DNA from: Bacilli bacterium
GTDB taxonomy: Bacteria > Bacillota_I > Bacilli_A > RF39 > UBA660
Reading direction: 5' to 3'
Assembly (NCBI GenBank): GCA_017541325.1
Contig: JAFXZI010000001.1
Location: 71,093-135,092 of the forward strand
DNA length: 64,000 bases
Each line of letters opens with the position of its first letter. Positions within the stretch are counted from its first letter, which is position 1. The translations under genes were made by a program, and so were the position numbers. Below are positions 26,117 through 35,005 of the stretch, piece after piece. The notes under the pieces are model-generated. The model made no database searches and was not told the DNA's origin. It saw nothing but the letters and a program-made list of their open reading frames with translations.

Positions 26117-27055
26117 TTATTTATTTATCATATTACTTTCATAAAATAAAGGATACATTTCATAACCATTATTCTTTAAATAATTTATAAATTCTGGAAG
26201 TAGTGTTGTTGTATAACCATTATAATCATGAAATAAAATTACTTCTATTTTTCCATTAATACTATTTTTAAAATTACTCATCGCTTGTTCTTTTGAAGAA
26301 AGTTTTCCACCATCTCCATCTTGAGCAGTCCAATCTACCCATCCATAATTTCTTTTTCTTAATTCCTCGATTATAGGAGTCTTTAATTTACCAGCAGTAC
26401 TACTTCCTCCAGGAAATCTTACAATATTAGTAACATATCCATCAGTTAATTTCTTAACTAGTTCTTCTTGTTTTATAACTGCATCAATAAATGAATCTTT
26501 ACTTTTGTATAACCCTCTTCTTATACCATGAGTATATGTATGATTTGCGATAGTATGTCCTCGCTTTATATACTCTTTATAAAGAACCCAGCAGTTCTCT
26601 TCTTTTTTATCAAAACAATTTTCTCCATTAGTATTAGTTGTAAAAAAAGTTGCTTTAACATTATATTTATCTAAGATATCTAAAACCTTATAAGTATTAT
26701 AGTAAGGTCCATCATCAAAGGTTAAATAAGCTATTTTTCTATTACTTTTTCCTGATAAAATATTATCTTCTAGTATTTTTATTTCTTTATAGAAATTATT
26801 TTTAGTCTCTTTTAAAGTTTGATCTATATTTTGATAATAAGATATATCTTTATCTAATTTCTTTATATCACTATCTTTTTCTTTTATTTCTTTATCTATA
26901 TCTTGTATTTCTTTTGAAAGTTTAATTACCTCATTTTTATTATTTATAGTTTCTTTATTATAATTATATCCAAACCAAGTACTAGTTCCGATTATTAGAA
27001 GAAGAATTAAATATATTAAGAAGAACCCTTTACTTTTTCTACTTCTTTTTCCCAT
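26117..27055 (-). CDS. Membrane-anchored polysaccharide deacetylase (CE4/NodB), 312 aa
   Basis: One N-terminal helix (~10-28), a coiled-coil stalk (~35-95) and a NodB domain (~105-300). All five CE4 motifs are visible: TFDDGP, HTYTH (metal-binding histidines), RFPGG, W-x-D-W and LFHD. It removes acetyl groups from peptidoglycan or a related glycan on the outer face, a modification that often gives lysozyme resistance. The start has AAAGGAT upstream and overlaps the previous gene by 40 bases. Last gene of the LTA-synthase-like operon. Confidence 0.88.
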   Translation of the reverse strand: MGKRSRKSKGFFLIYLILLLIIGTSTWFGYNYNKETINNKNEVIKLSKEIQDIDKEIKEKDSDIKKLDKDISYYQNIDQTLKETKNNFYKEIKILEDNILSGKSNRKIAYLTFDDGPYYNTYKVLDILDKYNVKATFFTTNTNGENCFDKKEENCWVLYKEYIKRGHTIANHTYTHGIRRGLYKSKDSFIDAVIKQEELVKKLTDGYVTNIVRFPGGSSTAGKLKTPIIEELRKRNYGWVDWTAQDGDGGKLSSKEQAMSNFKNSINGKIEVILFHDYNGYTTTLLPEFINYLKNNGYEMYPLFYESNMINK

Positions 27056-27282
27056 GTTTCTAAATCCTTTATTTTAGAAGAATTATCTTCTTTTATTTTT
27101 TTTATTTCTTCTTCTTTTTTATTTATTTCTTTCTTCTTATTATCTAATACTTTTTTTCTTTCTTCTAATATATCTTCTTCTTTAATATCTTTACTTTTTT
27201 GAAACTCTAAATAATTATATCCTAGATAACCAAACGATAATAACATTATAAGAATTAATAATACTAAAATAACCTTTTTCAT
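27016..27282 (-). CDS. Small membrane-anchored coiled-coil protein, 88 aa
   Basis: One hydrophobic helix (residues 4-24), then a continuous Lys/Glu-rich coiled coil to the end. It overlaps the deacetylase gene by 40 bases in another frame. Its stalk resembles the coiled-coil stalk of the deacetylase, so the two may zip together at the membrane. Confidence 0.65.
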   Translation of the reverse strand: MKKVILVLLILIMLLSFGYLGYNYLEFQKSKDIKEEDILEERKKVLDNKKKEINKKEEEIKKIKEDNSSKIKDLETWEKEVEKVKGSS

Positions 27283-27299
27283 TTTATCAGTCCTATCTA

Positions 27300-29273
27300 T
27301 TAATTAAATAAATATCTATAATAATCATTTTTAATAATTAGTTTACTTACATTTAATCTATTATTAACTATTGCGTTAGTATTTTTAACATAGTTTTCAT
27401 CTACTATTTCACCATCATATGGAATAAATTCTTTTTTGTTAGAATAGTATCTTCCTTTATCAGTAATCCAACTATGATTACTAAATACAACTAATCCTTC
27501 ATTAGTAGACATAATATCTCTTCCTGTAAATAGTCTTGAATCATAATCTATTCCAAATAAATTATAAACAGTAGGAAGTACATCAGATGACATACATGGT
27601 TTTTTGATATGTGTCTCTTCTATTTTACTATTCCATAGTATTAAATTATTATGATTAACTTCCATAACAGCATCTCTTTTATAAGTAGATAGGCTATTAA
27701 CTGTATTCAAGTCAAGCGCATATGGATAATGATCTGCTAGTAAAACTATTACAGTATTATCAAGTTTTCCAGCTTTTTCTAATTCTTGTAATAAACGTTT
27801 TAATGCTCTATCTAATTCTATTTGCGTTGCAACATATGCCTTTGCATTTTCATTAAGTTTTAAATTACTAACAAGTTTTCTATTCTTATATGCCATATAA
27901 TTATCATCAAAAGTATAAGCAAAATGTCCTGATACAGTCATATAATATGCCATAAATGGTTTATCACTATTTATATAATCAGGAATTGTTACTTTCATCA
28001 TTTCATCGTCACTTCCAGGCCAAGTTTTACAATTCATTCTCTTTTGAAGTCCATTTCCACAGCCTAAGTAATTAGTAAATCCTTGAGTCTTTATATATTT
28101 GTGACGATCTTGGAATCCATACCAGTTATCATGATAAGCATATGTATTATAACCAAGCTTCTTATAAGTAGTCGCAAGTCCATATGGGAAGTAATTTGTT
28201 CCATTTCTCCACTTCTTTAAAATACTTCCATCTGGAAATAATCCTGTTAAACTTTGAAATTCTCCTCCAATTGTCGATAAAACATTTGGTGTATAATAAT
28301 TATCAAAAACAAATCCCGTATGAGTTAATTTATATAAAGTTGGAGTTAACTCTTCTGATACACCTATTTCACTAAAACTTTCTGCCGTAATATAAATTAA
28401 GTTATATCCTTTAAATATCCCAGTATACTCGTTTTTCAAACTACCACTTGTACTCTTCATATAATCATTAATCTTTTTTATTTCTCCATTACTAGTTGGT
28501 TTATCAAAATTAATATTTAGTACATTTGGTTCATAAACTATTTCTTTTTCCTCTTCTTCTTTTTCTTTATCTTTTATAGTAGGTTCTTCTACTTGAACTA
28601 TTTTTTCTTCAAATCCAAAAATAATTCTATAAACATCTATTGTATAACTATTAAGTACTCCTATCTTTTCTATATTAAGATTTATAGAATTAATATCATT
28701 ATATAAATAATGCAATCCACCATCTATTCCTTTAGATTTATTTATTCTAAAGATAAACCCAAATAATACTAATCCAAATAATAATATATATATTACATAT
28801 CCTAGTACTTTTACTCTTTCATACTTTATTTTCTTTCTAAATATAATATGCACTGCTAAATAAATAATAAAAGGAAGCATAAATGTTAAAATATATAAAA
28901 TATTTGCAAAAATACATTTAAATGCTTGAGATGCAAAACTTTCTAATTGATCTCCTAGTCCTAACACTTCAAATGAAAAAAACACTTTAAATATATTATA
29001 GAATACTAACTGAGTACTATATAATATTCCTAGTGCAAAAAGAATTATACATGTTAGTATATTGTTTCCTTTTGTTTTGAATAAACCAGTAATAATAGAA
29101 AAAACAAAAGAAGATAGTACACTAAAGAATAAAATATTTATTACATTTTCAATACTAAATTTATTAAATATAAAGATAATAAACATAAATTCTAAAAATA
29201 ATATACTAACTAAAAAAACAATAAACCTAATTATTGCATTACTTAATTTTTGATTTTTTAAAAACGTCTTCAT
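27300..29273 (-). CDS. LTA synthase family phosphoglycerol transferase (LtaS-like), 657 aa
   Basis: The start at 29273 fits the GAAGGT site better than an ATG two codons upstream. Five hydrophobic helices (~10-35, 45-65, 75-100, 125-147, 160-180) precede a linker with an acidic run and the extracellular sulfatase-type domain (~285-600). Glu298 (YITAES), the nucleophile Thr334 in STIGGEFQ and an ADHYPY metal site match LtaS. It would polymerise glycerol phosphate from phosphatidylglycerol, or modify a related polymer. Operon with the coiled-coil and deacetylase genes. Confidence 0.83.
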   Translation of the reverse strand: MKTFLKNQKLSNAIIRFIVFLVSILFLEFMFIIFIFNKFSIENVINILFFSVLSSFVFSIITGLFKTKGNNILTCIILFALGILYSTQLVFYNIFKVFFSFEVLGLGDQLESFASQAFKCIFANILYILTFMLPFIIYLAVHIIFRKKIKYERVKVLGYVIYILLFGLVLFGFIFRINKSKGIDGGLHYLYNDINSINLNIEKIGVLNSYTIDVYRIIFGFEEKIVQVEEPTIKDKEKEEEEKEIVYEPNVLNINFDKPTSNGEIKKINDYMKSTSGSLKNEYTGIFKGYNLIYITAESFSEIGVSEELTPTLYKLTHTGFVFDNYYTPNVLSTIGGEFQSLTGLFPDGSILKKWRNGTNYFPYGLATTYKKLGYNTYAYHDNWYGFQDRHKYIKTQGFTNYLGCGNGLQKRMNCKTWPGSDDEMMKVTIPDYINSDKPFMAYYMTVSGHFAYTFDDNYMAYKNRKLVSNLKLNENAKAYVATQIELDRALKRLLQELEKAGKLDNTVIVLLADHYPYALDLNTVNSLSTYKRDAVMEVNHNNLILWNSKIEETHIKKPCMSSDVLPTVYNLFGIDYDSRLFTGRDIMSTNEGLVVFSNHSWITDKGRYYSNKKEFIPYDGEIVDENYVKNTNAIVNNRLNVSKLIIKNDYYRYLFN

Positions 29274-29343
29274 AATCATTACCTTCGAGAAATATTATAG
29301 CACAAAAAAATAATTAGTTAATAAGTTAAATTTAAAAAATATA

Positions 29344-29352
29344 TGTTATAAT
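29344..29352 (+). promoter_or_regulatory. Extended -10 promoter of the M15 peptidase gene
   Basis: TGTTATAAT, a perfect extended -10, 24 bases before the start codon. Confidence 0.55.
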
Positions 29353-29375
29353 TCTTTTAGGATAGGTGATAAATT

Positions 29376-30380
29376 ATGTATTTAAGTGTTTGTGATAAAA
29401 GTAGTACCTTATCAGTAATACTTATGATTAAGAACGCTATTACTATATTTAAATTATTAATACCTGCAATATTAGTAATAGTTAGTGCTTATGATTTATT
29501 TCATACGGTAATAGATTTAAGAAATAAAGTATATCCAAAAATTATTAAAAGAATGATTGCCTTAGTATGTATATTCTTCGTACCAACAATTCTTAGTTTA
29601 TTCTTAGATTTATTAGGCACTTCTGATATCTTCAGTTCATCTTGTTGGACTAATGCTAATCCAACTACAATAGCCGTTTTAAAAAATCAAGAACAAGTAG
29701 AAGCTGATGCTGAAGAAGCTGCTAAAAAGAAAGAAAATAAAAAAGCTGCTGAAGAAAGAAAAAAGCGAGAAGAAGCAAGAGAAAAGATCAGAAAGCAAAA
29801 TGAAAAGAAAGCTGAAGAAGCTAAGAAGAAGAAAGAAGAAGAAGAAAGAAAGAGAAGACAACAACAAGGAAATAATGGTGGTGTTACAGTAGATGATCCA
29901 ACCTTCTTACATGAATCTGGAACTGATGGACAAGTAGATGTAATAAATGGAATATTCTATAAACCAGCTGGTAACAGAGCAGGAACTGCTGGAACTAAAG
30001 GAAGTGCTCCTTATGGATACAATAAATTCTTCTATAATAGATTAAAAGCCTTCACAGATGCTGCTAAAGCTGCAGGTCATACAGTAAATATGGGAACTAC
30101 TGAAGATGTTGCTTGGCGACCAATAGAAAGACAACAATATTTTTATAATTGTTATATAAATCAAAATTGTAATAACGGTAACCTAGCTGCTGTACCTGGA
30201 ACTGGAAATCATGGTTGGGGACTAGCATCTGACTTAAATTTTGGAAACTATAATGATATCTTATGGGCGCATGATAACTGTAGTAGATTTGGATTAAGAT
30301 TTTCCGTTTGTAACAATATTAGAAGCGGAGACTGCACAGAAAACTGGCATATTGAACCAACAACAATTAAAACAAAGTAG
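29376..30380 (+). CDS. D,D-carboxypeptidase (M15B/VanY-like) fused to a two-helix membrane domain, 334 aa
   Basis: Two hydrophobic helices (~17-45 and ~55-82) are followed by a highly charged helix of Ala/Glu/Lys (~108-165) and the peptidase domain (~195-334). Zinc ligands are His279 and Asp286 in GTGNHGWGLASDLNF and His325 in ENWHIEP, the M15 pattern. It trims D-Ala from peptidoglycan stem peptides. The two-helix domain is also present in the YkuD protein at 35006 and resembles T4SS-pilin-like two-helix proteins. AGGTGAT precedes the start. Confidence 0.8.
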   Translation: MYLSVCDKSSTLSVILMIKNAITIFKLLIPAILVIVSAYDLFHTVIDLRNKVYPKIIKRMIALVCIFFVPTILSLFLDLLGTSDIFSSSCWTNANPTTIAVLKNQEQVEADAEEAAKKKENKKAAEERKKREEAREKIRKQNEKKAEEAKKKKEEEERKRRQQQGNNGGVTVDDPTFLHESGTDGQVDVINGIFYKPAGNRAGTAGTKGSAPYGYNKFFYNRLKAFTDAAKAAGHTVNMGTTEDVAWRPIERQQYFYNCYINQNCNNGNLAAVPGTGNHGWGLASDLNFGNYNDILWAHDNCSRFGLRFSVCNNIRSGDCTENWHIEPTTIKTK

Positions 30381-30387
30381 GTGAATT

Positions 30388-31050
30388 ATGAAAAAGAATA
30401 TTATTATTATCGCTATAGTAATTGTAATACTTTCAATTATTACATTAGTACTTACTAAAGAAAAAAATAAAAATCACAAAACTTTATCAGAACATAATTA
30501 CGTTATTGAAAAAGAAACAGATTTTACAAATAATGATTTAATAGGAAAACTACCTATAATAAATCTTAATAGTAAAGATATTCAAAAAATAAATAATGAA
30601 ATTATGAAAGAATACTATGAATGTGCCTATGGTGAAGATGATGTTTTCTACTATGAATATTCAGTATATAAAGATATATTATCTATAATGATTAGAGTTA
30701 CTAAAGCAGATGATACCCAATATGGTACAATAGAATATCATTTCTATAATATAAATGTTAAAAATGAAAAACAATTAAAAGATGAAGAACTTCTTAAATA
30801 TTTAAAAGTATCTAATGATGATTTAGAAAGTGCAATTAATAAAAAACTTAAAAGTTATTATGATAAAGACGATTTAAATAAAGATATGTCATATGATGAA
30901 TATATTAAATATATTAAATATTCATCAAGTAATAATAATTTAGTTATATTAAAGAATAATTTATATGTATATACTACTTTTAGTTTAACAAGATCTTTAA
31001 TAGATTATCCTGGAAATATTAATGAAATAGAAGTTAAGAAACTAAAATAA
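30388..31050 (+). CDS. Membrane-anchored protein of unknown function, 220 aa
   Basis: One N-terminal helix (~4-22) and an extracellular domain with an alternating strand/helix pattern (DILSIMIRVTKA, YHFYNINVKNEKQL). The layout is loosely like DUF3298/PdaC-type extracellular domains, but I cannot confirm that. It follows the D,D-carboxypeptidase by 7 bases and is in the same unit, so a cell wall role is likely. Confidence 0.65.
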   Translation: MKKNIIIIAIVIVILSIITLVLTKEKNKNHKTLSEHNYVIEKETDFTNNDLIGKLPIINLNSKDIQKINNEIMKEYYECAYGEDDVFYYEYSVYKDILSIMIRVTKADDTQYGTIEYHFYNINVKNEKQLKDEELLKYLKVSNDDLESAINKKLKSYYDKDDLNKDMSYDEYIKYIKYSSSNNNLVILKNNLYVYTTFSLTRSLIDYPGNINEIEVKKLK

Positions 31051-31077
31051 AAAAAGAGTTAATTATTAACTCTTTTT
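31051..31077. terminator. Bidirectional terminator between convergent genes
   Basis: AAAAAGAGTTAAT and its complement with T-runs on both strands. It overlaps the stop of the 31066 gene. Confidence 0.75.
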
Positions 31078-32517
31078 CTTATCACTTAAACTATCTGTTG
31101 CTTCTTCTAAAGTCATATCTGGGTCAGTAGTACCTCTTTCACTAATTATAGTTTCATCACTTAAATTAGATACAAAATCCAGTTTATCTTTATCAACAAT
31201 AGTACCTTCCATATTAACTCCATCAAAATTATCCATAGTATGATATATTCCTCTTAAATCACTATAAGATAAATCTTTATTAAATACAGTTTGTGGATCT
31301 ATATTAGCATTAGTATAAGCAAGACATTCTGTATGATCTAATTTTACTCCTGAAAAATCTATAAGAGATAAATCTGCATATCTTAGTAAATGATTATCTC
31401 TAAAGAATGGATCTATTTCTTTATGTCCATCTACTTCTATAAATAATATATCTGGAGTTATAGGAATCATCTTTTTACCAGCAAAAGGATTATCATCACC
31501 AAGTTTTTCATATTCAGCGATTTGTTCTAAATATTTTTTATAAAGGAATATTATTTCTTGATGAGTTTTTTCTACTGCTTTTTTAGCTTCTTCTTTTCTC
31601 TCTTCTGCTTTTTTTGTTTCTTCTAAAAGTTCTTTTCTCTTTCTTGCTTCTTCTTGTTCTGCTAGTACTCTTTTTCTATCATTTTTTGCTTTTTCTAGTT
31701 CAGCTTGATATTCAGGACTAGTTTCATATAAAAGTTTAAATTCTGTATAATCTAATACATTTATTAATTTACTACTAAGCATATATTTATCTATATCAGG
31801 ATAATCTGTAACATCTATTAATTTTCCTTTAAATAACATATATCTTTTATCATTTATAAAAATACTATTATAAGAATAATCAAATTCATCTAAACTACAT
31901 AATGGTCTTAATTCACTATGAGATTTATCATATAAATATATTTCTCCATCTTTATAACAAATAATATTCCCGTTATAATCTAGTATTGGTTTTACATCTA
32001 GTACTATTCCATTATAAACATATTTAGTTTTAAAAAATCCTTCTTCTGAAGCAGTTTTAATACCTTCTCTTCTAGGCATCATTTTTGGTTCTTCTTCATC
32101 TGGTACTGATTCTCCTGGTTTTATTTGTCTTACTATATCACCTTTAAAGTCCGCAATAAATAAATTATTACCAGATTTACCAAGTAATTTATTATCTCCT
32201 ATAATAGTATATGTACTACTATCTAATTTATGACTTTCTCCAGTTTTAATATTTACAATAAAAGAATCTGCATCAAAATCATATGAATGAAATTTATGGG
32301 CTATAACATGTCCATATTTAGGAAAAGAAGATACATATGAATAATCTCTCCATAATCTATACTTTTCTCCAAGTAATGGTGAATAAATAACTATTTGTCC
32401 ATTAATATCTGTAGTTGTTTGATATTCTATTTCACTTGTAGTAGGTTCAATATCTTCACCTATCTCTATAAGAATAGAACTTAAATATTTTTGATATGCT
32501 TCTCTTGCAGATTCCAT
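31066..32517 (-). CDS. Unknown cytosolic protein with pentapeptide-like C-terminal segment, 483 aa
   Basis: Start at 32517 after AGGTG. No signal peptide. The N-terminal half shows repeated strand motifs reading like a WD-type propeller (GQIVIYSPLLGEKY, NNLFIADFKGDIV, GEIYLYDKSHSE). A long Lys/Glu coiled coil covers ~270-325. Residues ~375-435 have ADLSLIDFSGVKLDHTE and DLSYSDLRG, which resemble pentapeptide repeats. No enzyme motif seen. Function unknown. Confidence 0.65.
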   Translation of the reverse strand: MESAREAYQKYLSSILIEIGEDIEPTTSEIEYQTTTDINGQIVIYSPLLGEKYRLWRDYSYVSSFPKYGHVIAHKFHSYDFDADSFIVNIKTGESHKLDSSTYTIIGDNKLLGKSGNNLFIADFKGDIVRQIKPGESVPDEEEPKMMPRREGIKTASEEGFFKTKYVYNGIVLDVKPILDYNGNIICYKDGEIYLYDKSHSELRPLCSLDEFDYSYNSIFINDKRYMLFKGKLIDVTDYPDIDKYMLSSKLINVLDYTEFKLLYETSPEYQAELEKAKNDRKRVLAEQEEARKRKELLEETKKAEERKEEAKKAVEKTHQEIIFLYKKYLEQIAEYEKLGDDNPFAGKKMIPITPDILFIEVDGHKEIDPFFRDNHLLRYADLSLIDFSGVKLDHTECLAYTNANIDPQTVFNKDLSYSDLRGIYHTMDNFDGVNMEGTIVDKDKLDFVSNLSDETIISERGTTDPDMTLEEATDSLSDKKKS

Positions 32518-32536
32518 AATATTCACCTCTATAATT

Positions 32537-32545
32537 ACTATATCA
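32537..32545 (-). promoter_or_regulatory. Extended -10 promoter of the 32517 gene
   Basis: Minus strand TGATATAGT. Divergent with the MscS promoter 34 bases away. Confidence 0.45.
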
Positions 32546-32578
32546 CATTTAATTTTATTTGTAATTATTTAAAAAATG

Positions 32579-32587
32579 TGGTATCAT
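32579..32587 (+). promoter_or_regulatory. Extended -10 promoter of the mscS-like gene
   Basis: TGGTATCAT; the start codon is at 32612. Confidence 0.45.
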
Positions 32588-32611
32588 GGAGGTTCGCGAG
32601 GTGATGAAGAG

Positions 32612-33469
32612 ATGAAATTACTTAATTATGTATTAGCATTTGATTATAGTAAATATTTTATTATGATCGGTAGATCATTACTTATATTATTATTCTTTAA
32701 AGTATTAAAAATGATCGTTACATTTATAACTACTAAATGGGTAAGAAGAAGTAAAACAAGATTTATGTTCCATCAAACTATAAATGTTTTACTAAATATT
32801 ATTTGTGTTATATTCCTATTCTTATTATGGCTTCCATATTTAAAAAATATATTAACTGTTATTTCATTTATTTCAGCAGGAATCACTATAGCTATTAGAG
32901 ATATAATATTAAACTTATTCGCAGGTCTTTATATAAAAACCAAAAAACCATTTAAACTAGAAGATAGAATAAGTATAGATGGAGTTACAGGAGATGTAGT
33001 ACTAATTAACAATTTTTCTTTTAAAATACTAGAAGTAGGAGATAGAATAAATGGAGAACAAAGTAGTGGTTTAATAATAAATGTTCCTAATTCTTTTGTT
33101 TTTTCTCATACTTTAAAAAACTATAATACTGCTTTTAAATATATATGGGACGAAATAACTATTAAATTAGATATAAATGCAGATTTAGAAAAAAATAAAA
33201 AAGAAATAATGAAAATAATTAATTCCAATGAAATAGTATCTGAAATACCTAGAAAGATGGAAAAAGAAATAAGAGATGCTACTGTAGATTATAGAATTTA
33301 TTATAATCACTTAGAACCAATTATTTATACTAAAGTAAATGATAATCATATAGAACTAAATTTAAGATTTTTAACACATCCTAAAAAGACTAGAATTATA
33401 GAAGATTATCTATGGACTAATATATTAAAAAAATATAAAGCAAAAAAAATAAATCTATTTGTAGATTAA
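32612..33469 (+). CDS. MscS-family mechanosensitive channel, 285 aa
   Basis: The ATG at 32612 is chosen because GAGGTGATG lies just upstream and the predicted promoter lies at 32579-32587, which excludes earlier starts. Three hydrophobic helices (~12-30, ~55-75, ~80-100) include the pore helix FISAGITIAIRDIILNLFAGLYI. The beta domain follows with KPFKLEDRISIDGVTGDVVLINNFSFKIL and VPNSFVFS, the MscS signature. It releases ions during hypo-osmotic shock. The C-terminal domain is normal in length. Confidence 0.88.
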   Translation: MKLLNYVLAFDYSKYFIMIGRSLLILLFFKVLKMIVTFITTKWVRRSKTRFMFHQTINVLLNIICVIFLFLLWLPYLKNILTVISFISAGITIAIRDIILNLFAGLYIKTKKPFKLEDRISIDGVTGDVVLINNFSFKILEVGDRINGEQSSGLIINVPNSFVFSHTLKNYNTAFKYIWDEITIKLDINADLEKNKKEIMKIINSNEIVSEIPRKMEKEIRDATVDYRIYYNHLEPIIYTKVNDNHIELNLRFLTHPKKTRIIEDYLWTNILKKYKAKKINLFVD

Positions 33470-33494
33470 GAATCTAACAAATAGATTTTTTTAA
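33451..33494. terminator. Bidirectional terminator after the mscS-like gene
   Basis: AAATCTATTTGT (33451-33462) pairs with ACAAATAGATTT (33477-33488), with T-rich tails on both strands. Confidence 0.7.
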
Positions 33495-33499
33495 TTATT

Positions 33500-34303
33500 C
33501 TAACCAACTAACCATTTATATTTTTTAACACTATATAATGGAATAAATGGCAATAATATAGGTGTTTTTTTAACATATTTTTGATATTCATTATCATCTT
33601 TATATGTTCTATCTTGTCTTAATTCTAGTCTTCTTGCACCACTAAACATTATATAGACTATTGCTAAAAATCCAATTATAGAAATGATTAGTTGCCCAAT
33701 ACTATCAAATGTTGAAAATCCAGTTATGAATACTCCTAACCATATTATTAGTTCTCCTAAATAATTTGGACACCTTACTATTTTATATAGTCCTATTCTA
33801 CAAAATGTATTTGGATTTTTTTTCTTTGATTTATTTTTTTGATAATCTGATAATGATTCAATAATAATTCCAATTGTTGTAATAATCATTCCTATAATAA
33901 AGCAAGTATCAACTCCATCTTTATTAACAAATCTATAAATTATTGGAGATGTCATTAATATATATAATAATGCACACGTTAACCATAACATTATTTTTAT
34001 AAATATAGACATATTTTTACCATCTGATATTTCTGTTTTCATTTTTTTGTTATAAGATTTACTTTTTATTTCCCTTAGAGCTAAAAATCCTCCTAATCTT
34101 AAACCATATATTATTAGAATAATACTTGATATTATTAATGCTGGGTTCATTTGTTCTCTAAATAGTACTAAATTCATAATTCCTATAATAACAATAGAAA
34201 AACCGTATCCTAAAGATATAAACCATATATACTTTTTAAAGCCAATTAAACATATAATTAGTACAGCTATAAAAATTATTAATATTTCATTTGTTATTAT
34301 CAT
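33500..34303 (-). CDS. ICMT/DUF1295-family integral membrane methyltransferase-like protein, 267 aa
   Basis: Start at 34303 after AAGGTGAT. Seven or so hydrophobic helices. The C-terminal part has GLYKIVRCPNYLGELIIWLGVFITG and later RRLELRQDRTYKDDNEYQKYVKKTPILLPFIP, the arrangement of the isoprenylcysteine methyltransferase/DUF1295 superfamily (R-x-P-x-Y-x-G-E and a late E/R-rich strand). The substrate in bacteria is unknown; lipids or quinones are possible. Confidence 0.75.
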   Translation of the reverse strand: MIITNEILIIFIAVLIICLIGFKKYIWFISLGYGFSIVIIGIMNLVLFREQMNPALIISSIILIIYGLRLGGFLALREIKSKSYNKKMKTEISDGKNMSIFIKIMLWLTCALLYILMTSPIIYRFVNKDGVDTCFIIGMIITTIGIIIESLSDYQKNKSKKKNPNTFCRIGLYKIVRCPNYLGELIIWLGVFITGFSTFDSIGQLIISIIGFLAIVYIMFSGARRLELRQDRTYKDDNEYQKYVKKTPILLPFIPLYSVKKYKWLVG

Positions 34304-34336
34304 ATTCAATCACCTTCTATAATACTTCACTAAAAA

Positions 34337-34990
34337 TTAATTAGAAATTATAATATTAGAAAAACTACGTAGATAATATCCTTCTTTATCATAAGAGAAT
34401 TTTATATTCCATTCATATTTTTCATCTTCATTAATATTATTTTCTATATATTTTAATTGAATACTATCGTCATACTTTTGATAATTAATTAAATCTAATT
34501 TAATATCATCAAAATCTACTGAATTAAAGCAATAACTTTTCTTTTTTTTATCATATAAATATTCTTTAACTTCATTAGAAAAGACTCTCTTTTTTATTCT
34601 AAAATACTTATATAACATTTCTTTTAAAAAATCTTCTTTAATACAAGCTGATGCATTATTATTTGTTAAAAATATATAAGTAAGATTTAATAATTCTAAT
34701 TCTTCCATATCTTTAATAACTATTTCTTCATCAGTAAATGGAGAACTATAAAGACTATATCCAAGAATTAATGAATAAGATAGTTTTTTAATATATTCTT
34801 TTTCTTCTATTTGATTTTCAATAGGTTTTTGTTTCAATTCTACATAATTATTATTAATTTTTTCTAAATCATCATAATTACCAATCGTTTTATAATCTTT
34901 ATACGGATCTTTTTTATTATTAATTAAACAAATAATAATAATAAAAATAATAATTAATATAGATATAGTTATTATTAATTTCTTTTGCAC
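34337..34990 (-). CDS. Membrane-anchored protein of unknown function, 217 aa
   Basis: Start codon GTG at 34990, with GGAAAGTGAT upstream. One hydrophobic helix (~5-24) is followed by a helical extracellular domain and a short beta C-terminus. No family recognised. It lies between the L,D-transpeptidase-like and methyltransferase-like genes in one minus-strand unit. Confidence 0.65.
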   Translation of the reverse strand: MQKKLIITISILIIIFIIIICLINNKKDPYKDYKTIGNYDDLEKINNNYVELKQKPIENQIEEKEYIKKLSYSLILGYSLYSSPFTDEEIVIKDMEELELLNLTYIFLTNNNASACIKEDFLKEMLYKYFRIKKRVFSNEVKEYLYDKKKKSYCFNSVDFDDIKLDLINYQKYDDSIQLKYIENNINEDEKYEWNIKFSYDKEGYYLRSFSNIIISN

Positions 34991-35005
34991 ATTATCACTT
35001 TCCTT

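Noticed and set aside
29679-29892. Lysine- or serine-rich frames on both strands inside the M15 peptidase gene
   Set aside because: They are shadows of the Ala/Glu/Lys-rich charged helix.
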